Shown: positions 41,996 through 47,337 of the stretch, in pieces
Position numbering within the stretch: the first letter of the stretch is position 1
Layout: each line of letters begins with the position of its first letter
DNA from: Nocardia aobensis NBRC 100429
GTDB taxonomy: Bacteria > Actinomycetota > Actinomycetes > Mycobacteriales > Mycobacteriaceae
Length of the DNA: 47,337 bases
Reading direction: 5' to 3'
Assembly (NCBI RefSeq): GCF_000308375.1
Contig: NZ_BAFQ01000061.1
Location: 1 to 47,337 of the forward strand
The notes under the pieces: model-generated
The model's input: only the letters and a program-made list of their open reading frames with translations
Databases searched by the model: none
Told to the model about the DNA's origin: nothing
Translations under genes and position numbers: made by a program

Positions 41996-42001
41996 CACAC
42001 T
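41996..42001 (+). promoter_or_regulatory. -10-like CACACT before YdcF-like gene
   Basis: CACACT lies 6 nt before the ATG at 42008, the same arrangement as at hemW. Confidence 0.4.
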
Positions 42002-42007
42002 CGGGGA

Positions 42008-42700
42008 ATGCCCTCGGCCCTCACCCATCCCGCACCGACCCGCCCGCCCGCCGCGCCGCGCCGTCCGCGCGGATCGGCGGTCGTGCGGTGGGTGCGCCGG
42101 GTGATCGCCGGCACCGTCGTCATCGGGGTCGTCCTCGTCGGCGGCACCGCCTTCCGGGTCTGGCAGGTGGCACGGATCGACGACTACAGCCGTGCCGACG
42201 CGATCGTGGTGCTGGGCGCCGCGCAATACGACGGCACGCCGTCCTCGGTGTTCGAGGCCCGGCTCGGACAGGCCTACCACCTGTACACCAAAGGTGTTGC
42301 GCCGCTGGTTATCACGGTCGGCGGCAAACAGGTGGGCGACAACTACACCGAGGCCGCCTCCGGTAAGAACTATCTGAAGAATCGTGGCGTGCCCGCCGAC
42401 CGGGTGCTGGCCGTGGAGACCGGATCGGACACGCTGCAGAGTATCGAGGCGGTCGCCTCCGCGATGCGGGCCCGCGATCTGTCGTCGGTGGTGCTGGTCA
42501 GCGATCCGTGGCATTCGCTGCGCACCCGCACCATGGCCCGCGACGCCGGTCTGGACGCGTGGACCGCGCCGACCCGCACCGGCCCGGCGGTCTACACCCG
42601 GGAGTCCCAGGTCCACGGCATCGCCCGCGAAACCGGCGCCCTGCTGTGGTATCAGCTCACCCACTTCTCCGCGGATTTCAAATACACCGCGGAGCAGTGA
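42008..42700 (+). CDS. YdcF/SanA-like DUF218 membrane protein
   Basis: 230 aa. One N-terminal transmembrane helix (about 33-50, VIAGTVVIGVVLVGGTAF) after a Pro/Arg-rich start, then a DUF218 domain with DAIVVLGAAQYDGTPSSVFEARL, VITVGGK, and ETGSDTLQSIEAVASAM. SanA/YdcF relatives are linked to envelope integrity or vancomycin tolerance in other bacteria. Domain probably extracytoplasmic. Confidence 0.88.
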   Translation: MPSALTHPAPTRPPAAPRRPRGSAVVRWVRRVIAGTVVIGVVLVGGTAFRVWQVARIDDYSRADAIVVLGAAQYDGTPSSVFEARLGQAYHLYTKGVAPLVITVGGKQVGDNYTEAASGKNYLKNRGVPADRVLAVETGSDTLQSIEAVASAMRARDLSSVVLVSDPWHSLRTRTMARDAGLDAWTAPTRTGPAVYTRESQVHGIARETGALLWYQLTHFSADFKYTAEQ

Positions 42701-42724
42701 GACACGTATCAGGCGGTATCCCTC

Positions 42725-43987
42725 ATGAGTTTCGACGCGATGCCCGAATGCCCGTATGTCGACGGCGATCACGAGCGCATGGTGTCCGAGACCTCGCCCA
42801 CGGCGGGGTTGCGGTGGTCGCCGTCACCCGCCCGCCGCAGTGACTTCGCGCGGGACCGGGCCCGGGTGCTGCATTCGGCGGCACTGCGGCGACTTGCCGA
42901 CAAGACCCAGGTGATGGGGCCGCGCGACGGTGATACGCCACGCACCCGGCTCACCCATTCGCTGGAGGTCGCCCAGATCGGGCGCAGCATCGCCGAGGGG
43001 CTGGGCTGCGACGCGGATCTGGTCGATCTGGCCGGGCTGGCCCACGACATCGGCCATCCGCCGTACGGCCACAACGGCGAACGCGCCCTCGACGAATTCG
43101 CCGACGCCTACGGCGGGTTCGAGGGCAACGCCCAGAACCTGCGGATTCTGACCCGGTTGGAGCCGAAGGTCTTCGACACGGCGGGGGAGAGCTACGGCCT
43201 CAACCTGACCCGCGCCGCCCTCGACGCCACCGTCAAATACCCCTGGGGCAGAACGGCTTCCGGTGCGAAGTTCGGCGCCTACGATGCCGATCTGGACCGG
43301 CTGGACTGGGTCCGCAAGGGGGCGCCCGAGCGTCGGCAGTCGCTGGAATCGCAGGTCATGGACTGGTCCGATGACGTGGCGTATTCGGTGCACGACGTGG
43401 AGGACGGGGTGATCGCGGGCCGGATCGATCTGCGAGCGCTCGCCGATCCGGCCGAACAGGCCGCCCTCGCCGAACTGGGCCAACGCCAGCACCGCGACCT
43501 GTCCGCCGACGATCTGATCGCGGCCGGTCAGCGGCTGTCGCAATTGCAGGTGATCGCCGAGGCCGCCGGCTATGACGGCACCCTGCGCGCCTCGGTCGCC
43601 CTCAAGCGGCTGACCAGCGATCTGGTCGGCCGATTCGCGACCGCGGCGGTGGAGGCGACCCGCGCGGCGTGGACCGGGCAGTCGCTGTGCCGCTACGCGG
43701 CCGATCTGGAGGTGCCGGCCGTGGTGGCCGCGGAGGTCGCGCTGTTGAAAACGGTCGCGCTGCGATATGTGATGTCCGATCCCCAACACCACGAACGCCA
43801 GGCCGAACAGCGCGAGCGCATCCGATACGTGGCCGACCGCCTGTTGGCCGGCGCCCCCCAGGGCCTCGACCCGATCCTGCTGCCGTGGTGGGAGGCTGCC
43901 ACCGACGACACCGCCCGGGTACGCGTGATCGTCGACCAGATCGCCTCCTACACCGAGAGCAGATTGGAGCGGATCGCGGCCCGATGA
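42725..43987 (+). CDS. dgt: dGTP triphosphohydrolase-like HD protein
   Basis: 420 aa. HD-domain metal ligands His78 ([10 protein letters not shown]), His107-Asp108 ([15 protein letters not shown]) and a later Asp ([17 protein letters not shown]). The family hydrolyses dNTPs to deoxynucleoside and triphosphate. Placed before dnaG in Mycobacteriales, where it may balance dNTP pools. ATG 42725; MPEC at 42740 is an alternative. It is the shorter 'dGTPase-like' form rather than the E. coli Dgt. Confidence 0.92.
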   Translation: MSFDAMPECPYVDGDHERMVSETSPTAGLRWSPSPARRSDFARDRARVLHSAALRRLADKTQVMGPRDGDTPRTRLTHSLEVAQIGRSIAEGLGCDADLVDLAGLAHDIGHPPYGHNGERALDEFADAYGGFEGNAQNLRILTRLEPKVFDTAGESYGLNLTRAALDATVKYPWGRTASGAKFGAYDADLDRLDWVRKGAPERRQSLESQVMDWSDDVAYSVHDVEDGVIAGRIDLRALADPAEQAALAELGQRQHRDLSADDLIAAGQRLSQLQVIAEAAGYDGTLRASVALKRLTSDLVGRFATAAVEATRAAWTGQSLCRYAADLEVPAVVAAEVALLKTVALRYVMSDPQHHERQAEQRERIRYVADRLLAGAPQGLDPILLPWWEAATDDTARVRVIVDQIASYTESRLERIAAR

Positions 43988-44022
43988 CCCCGGTCGTCGG
44001 CGTGGGCCGACCGGCACGCGGC

Positions 44023-44028
44023 TAGACT
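44023..44028 (+). promoter_or_regulatory. -10-like TAGACT before dnaG
   Basis: TAGACT lies 8 nt before the GTG at 44037; no ribosome site is seen between. Confidence 0.4.
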
Positions 44029-44036
44029 CGGATTTC

Positions 44037-45947
44037 GTGGCAGGTCGACTTCCGGATCGCGATATCGCGGCAATACGTGAACGCGTACGCATCGAGGATG
44101 TCGTCGGTGAATATGTGTCGCTCAAGCGTGCCGGTGCGGATTCGCTGAAGGGGCTGTGCCCGTTCCACGACGAGAAGTCGCCGTCGTTCCACGTGCGGCC
44201 GAATCACAGCCATTTCCACTGCTTCGGCTGCGGTGAGAGCGGTGACGTGTTCGCCTTCCTGCAGAAGATCGACCACGTCGGGTTCGTCGAGGCGGTCGAG
44301 CAGCTGGCCGACCGGATCGGCTACACGATCAACTACGAGGGTGGCGGGACCTCGGTGCAGCGCGACCGTGGCACCCGCTCCCGGCTGGTCGCCGCCAATG
44401 CGGCCGCGCACGAGTTCTATCAGGCGCAACTGCGGGAACCGGGTGCGGAGGTGGCGCGCACATACCTCACCGACCGCAATTTCGACGCCAACGCGGCGCG
44501 GCAGTTCGGCTGTGGTTACGCCCCGGCAGGCTGGGACACGCTGACGAAATACCTGCTGCGCAAGGGTTTCGACATCAAGGAGCTGGAGGCGGCGGGGCTG
44601 TCCAAGCCCGGCCGGCACGGTCCCATCGACCGGTTCCACCGGCGGCTGCTGTGGCCGATCCGGAATCTGAGCGGCGATGTCATCGGTTTCGGCGCGCGGC
44701 GCCTGTTCGACGACGACCAGATGACCGCCAAGTACATCAATACGCCGGAGACGGTGCTGTACAAGAAGTCCCAGGTGCTGTTCGGTCTCGACCACGCCAA
44801 GCGGGAGATCGCCAAGAGCCATCAGGCGGTGGTGGTCGAGGGCTACACCGATGTGATGGCCATGCACCTCGCGGGTGTGACGACCGCGGTCGCCTCGTGT
44901 GGCACCGCCTTCGGTGACGAGCATCTGTCGATGTTGCGCCGGCTGCTGATGGACGACAATTTCTGGCGCGGCGAGATCATCTACACCTTCGACGGCGATG
45001 CCGCCGGTCAGGCCGCGGCGCTGAAGGCATTCTCCGGTGACCAGAAACTGGCCGGGCAGACGTATATCGCGGTCGCGCCCGACGGGCAGGACCCGTGTGA
45101 ACTGCGGCAGCGTTCCGGCGACGGAGCCGTCCGCGATCTGGTGGCCCGGCGAGTCCCGTTGTACGAGTTCGTGATTCGCGGTCTGCTCGCCGACCACAAC
45201 CTCGACACCCCCGAGGGGCAGGTCGAGGCGCTGCGGCGTGCGGTGCCCGTGGTGGCGCAGATCAAGGACAACGCGCTGCGCAAGGCGTACGCCACGAAGC
45301 TCGCCGGATGGGTCGGCTGGGACGACATCCAGCTGGTGGTGCGCCGGGTCGGCGATCACGCCCGCCGCGGCAAGCCGGTGAAGGGTGTGCCCGGCCGGGA
45401 AGCGGCCACCGAGACAGTGGTCGCGGAGTCGGCCGCCGCCCGGCCGAACCCGGGTGACCCGGTACTACTGCCGCAGCGGCAGGTGCTGGCCGCCGCGCTG
45501 CAGTATCCGGCGACCGCGGGCCCGATCTTCGACAGCCTCGAGCCCGAGGCGTTCACCCATCCCGCCTACACCGCCGTGCGCGCCGCCCTCGCCGCCGCCG
45601 GTGGCACCGCGGCGGGACTCGGTGGCGCGGAATGGGTTTCGCGCGTCGCCGACCACACCGACGACCTGATGCTGCGCGCACTGGTCTCCGAACTGGCCGC
45701 CGAGCCGCTTCCGGTGAAATCGATGGACGACATCCCCCGATTCATCTCCGGCGTGCTGGCGCGGGTGCAGGAGGCATGGGTCGGCCGTCAGGTCGCCGCG
45801 CTCAAGTCGAAATTGCAGCGGGTCTCGTCGACCGAACAGCCGGACGACTACATGGCCCTGTTCGGCGATCTGGTCGCCCTCGAGCAGTACCGCAAGAGCC
45901 TGCTCACCCAGGCCATGGGCAACTCGGATGATTTCAACGTCGCCTGA
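44037..45947 (+). CDS. dnaG: DNA primase
   Basis: 636 aa, GTG start (VAGRLPDRDIAAIRERV). Zinc-binding domain Cys41-x2-His44-x17-Cys62-x2-Cys65, the RNA polymerase core with YKKSQVLFGLDHAK, the TOPRIM motifs VVEGYTDVMAMH and TFDGDAAGQ, and a C-terminal DnaB-binding region from about 470. It makes RNA primers for replication. Gene order dgt-like then dnaG is conserved in mycobacteria. Confidence 0.97.
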   Translation: MAGRLPDRDIAAIRERVRIEDVVGEYVSLKRAGADSLKGLCPFHDEKSPSFHVRPNHSHFHCFGCGESGDVFAFLQKIDHVGFVEAVEQLADRIGYTINYEGGGTSVQRDRGTRSRLVAANAAAHEFYQAQLREPGAEVARTYLTDRNFDANAARQFGCGYAPAGWDTLTKYLLRKGFDIKELEAAGLSKPGRHGPIDRFHRRLLWPIRNLSGDVIGFGARRLFDDDQMTAKYINTPETVLYKKSQVLFGLDHAKREIAKSHQAVVVEGYTDVMAMHLAGVTTAVASCGTAFGDEHLSMLRRLLMDDNFWRGEIIYTFDGDAAGQAAALKAFSGDQKLAGQTYIAVAPDGQDPCELRQRSGDGAVRDLVARRVPLYEFVIRGLLADHNLDTPEGQVEALRRAVPVVAQIKDNALRKAYATKLAGWVGWDDIQLVVRRVGDHARRGKPVKGVPGREAATETVVAESAAARPNPGDPVLLPQRQVLAAALQYPATAGPIFDSLEPEAFTHPAYTAVRAALAAAGGTAAGLGGAEWVSRVADHTDDLMLRALVSELAAEPLPVKSMDDIPRFISGVLARVQEAWVGRQVAALKSKLQRVSSTEQPDDYMALFGDLVALEQYRKSLLTQAMGNSDDFNVA

Positions 45948-45961
45948 TCGTTCCAACCGGA

Positions 45962-46786
45962 ATGAGATCGACGTCTTTCCATCGTTCCGGGACCGCACTG
46001 ACCGCCGAGATCGTCGACGGTGACGGCCCGCCGCTGGTGATCGTTCCGGGGGTGATGTCCGATGCCGCCGCCTGGCGGCCCGTGGTGGAGCGGCTCGGTT
46101 TGCCCAATCCGGTGGTGACGATCAATCGCCGCGGGCGGGTGCCGAGCGGTCCGCTGGGGGCGGACTACTCCGTACGTACCGAAGTGGACGACCTGCACCA
46201 TATCCTCGACACTCTCGGCGGTGCGGTGGAGCTGTTCGGATGGAGCTACGGCGGGCTGATCGCCCTGGAGGCGGCTTGTGAGCGGTCGGATCTGCGCTCG
46301 CTGATCGCCTACGAACCGGTATCGGCGCCCTTCGCCCCCGCCGCGATCCCCGCGCTGCGCGCCGCCGTCGACCGCGGCGATCTGGACGCCGCCGTCCGGT
46401 TGGTCAACACCGATGTGTCGGGCTTCTCCGCGGAATATGTTGCCGCGCTGCGGGAATCGCCGACATGGGCGGTGCTGCGGCCGCTGGCCGCGCCGCTGCC
46501 GACCGAACTCGAGGCCGTCAACGCATGTCGGGCGGACCTACAGCGATATCGCGCCCTGACCGTTCCGGTCACCCTGCTGCTGGGCGAACTCAACGCGAAC
46601 GCCGAACCCTACGGCACCGCCTTCGGCCGCATCGCCCATGCACTGCCGCAGGCCCGCATCGACCTTCTGCCGGGGCAGGGGCATCTGGCCCACGCACAGG
46701 CACCGCACCTGCTCGCCCGGCACATCGCCGCCGCGGTGGCGCGGACCGAGGAAAAGCCTGAGGAGATCGGCTCGACCGGTAGGTAG
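45962..46786 (+). CDS. Alpha/beta hydrolase
   Basis: 274 aa. Nucleophile elbow GWSYGG (Ser95), oxyanion region VIVPGVMSDAAAW and catalytic His in LLPGQGHLAHAQ; the acid is probably in the LLLGELNAN segment, where a Glu stands where many relatives have Asp. Cytoplasmic, no signal. The substrate is not evident. It starts 14 nt after dnaG and may be co-transcribed with it. Confidence 0.87.
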   Translation: MRSTSFHRSGTALTAEIVDGDGPPLVIVPGVMSDAAAWRPVVERLGLPNPVVTINRRGRVPSGPLGADYSVRTEVDDLHHILDTLGGAVELFGWSYGGLIALEAACERSDLRSLIAYEPVSAPFAPAAIPALRAAVDRGDLDAAVRLVNTDVSGFSAEYVAALRESPTWAVLRPLAAPLPTELEAVNACRADLQRYRALTVPVTLLLGELNANAEPYGTAFGRIAHALPQARIDLLPGQGHLAHAQAPHLLARHIAAAVARTEEKPEEIGSTGR

Positions 46787-46803
46787 GGCGCGGTCGGTGG
46801 CAC

Positions 46804-46828
46804 GCGGTCCGGCGGTGACGCCGGCCGC
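46804..46828. terminator. GC hairpin between convergent genes
   Basis: GCGG(t)CCGGC-ggtgac-GCCGGCCGC: a 9-bp stem with one bulged T, in the gap between the hydrolase and the small membrane-type gene. No T-run. Confidence 0.45.
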
Positions 46829-46844
46829 GGGCCGGTCGGGCGGC

Positions 46845-47090
46845 TCAGCGCCGGAGCTGGTCCTGGGGGACGAGGACGGTGGTGCGCTCGTCGATCGGCT
46901 CCATGGGTTCGAGCCGCGGCTGGGTATTGAGTCGATCCGACAGTTTCTGGCGGCTGGCCTGGACCAGCTTGCGGGTGACCGGGCTGGCGGCGACAGCACG
47001 GGTGGTCTTGCTGATCTGCTCGTAGCGAGCCCGCCCCGCCTTGGCCCCCAGCACGTAACCGGCTGCGACGCCGATGATCAACCGCAGCAT
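46845..47090 (-). CDS. Small YtxH-like protein with N-terminal membrane segment
   Basis: 81 aa. It begins MLRLIIGVAAGYVLGAKAGR, a short Gly-zipper-like hydrophobic segment followed by RARYEQISKTTRAV, typical of small actinobacterial YtxH-like proteins, then a charged helix and a polar tail. ATG 47090 was chosen because M. tuberculosis Rv2342, at the same place after dnaG, has nearly the same length; GGAGGAG lies about 12 nt upstream. The frame is open a further 56 codons but not coding-like. Function unknown. Confidence 0.8.
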   Translation of the reverse strand: MLRLIIGVAAGYVLGAKAGRARYEQISKTTRAVAASPVTRKLVQASRQKLSDRLNTQPRLEPMEPIDERTTVLVPQDQLRR

Positions 47091-47264
47091 TCTTTCGGGC
47101 TCCTCCCAGTAGCTGTCCGCGCCGTACATCCTGCCCGACACCGAGCCGGGCTGTCGATCCGGCACCACCTTGCCAGACCCCACCGACATTGATGATGGAA
47201 AGGATCTTGATCGTCGTGTCTCTCCCACCGACTGTCGCCCTGCTGGGTTGATCATCACTTGGTC

Positions 47265-47277
47265 TGACCGGCGGTCA
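47265..47277. promoter_or_regulatory. TGACC-ggc-GGTCA palindrome near the right edge
   Basis: A perfect 5-bp-arm dyad with a 3-nt centre, flanked by TTGG and AGG. The form is common for TetR-family operators. The 247-nt stretch 47091-47337 holds no gene that can be supported; a gene past the edge may use this site. CTTAATAAG at about 47308 is a small AT palindrome of unknown role. Confidence 0.35.
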
Positions 47278-47337
47278 AGGTCCCGCGCGCTGGCCGGGCG
47301 GACATGACTTAATAAGAGCCTGGCCCGGCCTCATCGA

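Noticed and set aside
47091..47337. tRNA gene near the right edge (a tRNA-Asn lies close to this locus in M. tuberculosis)
   Set aside because: No T-loop GGTTCGANTCC-like sequence or acceptor pairing was seen.

Overview
The window is high-GC actinobacterial chromosome, most likely Nocardia or a close relative in the Mycobacteriales. Evidence: GTG and TTG starts are frequent, many genes appear to be leaderless, there is a type VII secretion (EspG/DUF3558) module, and the core gene order matches, from memory, the M. tuberculosis Rv2342-Rv2393 region (dnaG, dgt-like, TPM protein, glyS, smtB, zur, uppS, recO, era, ybeY, phoH, rsmE, dnaJ2, hrcA, hemW, sirA, cysH, chelatase). No IS element, phage gene, CRISPR array, rRNA or tRNA was seen.

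Layout. 1-3.4 kb: end of a Gly-rich protein; a glyoxalase-fold gene divergent from a WYL-domain regulator around a perfect 11-bp-arm palindrome; an SDR; a HAD phosphatase. 3.4-9.2 kb (minus strand): assimilatory sulfate reduction operon sirA-cysH-cysD-cysN-chelatase, headed by a 30-codon cysteine-containing leader peptide (9084-9176) that looks leaderless. It runs sulfate to APS (CysDN), APS to sulfite (Fe-S CysH), sulfite to sulfide (siroheme SirA), with a chelatase that may supply the siroheme; no APS kinase is present. 9.3-12.5 kb: quinone oxidoreductase/AraC divergent pair and hemW.

12.6-15.9 kb holds the most unusual block: a DUF3558 lipoprotein, a helical protein carrying YxxxD motifs, a WxG-containing protein with a long Gly/Pro-rich tail, and an EspG-type chaperone. 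No ESX core component is present. It looks like a PE/PPE/EspG analogue and sits between hemW and hrcA, where M. tuberculosis carries its mycobactin locus.

16-31 kb: housekeeping run hrcA-dnaJ2-rsmE, an MFS/LysR divergent pair, then phoH-ybeY-corC-like-small protein-era, recO, an F420-type oxidoreductase with a textbook MerR-type 19-bp-spacer promoter, a DUF574 methyltransferase, uppS and a small protein. phoH is followed by a 24-bp tandem repeat. 31-34.8 kb: zinc-sensing smtB-zur operon with a palindrome inside its promoter, glyS, and an oxidoreductase. 34.8-38.7 kb: ABC exporter plus two-component system, preceded by a perfect 18-bp palindrome. 38.7-47.3 kb: VOC protein, TPM protein, MBL hydrolase, YdcF-like protein, dGTPase-like protein, DnaG, an alpha/beta hydrolase and a small membrane-type protein; the right edge carries a TetR-like palindrome.

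Recurrent features: many genes have an xAxxxT -10-like hexamer 6-8 nt before the start codon (leaderless architecture), and several convergent gene pairs are separated by compact GC hairpins, some built from the stop codons themselves.
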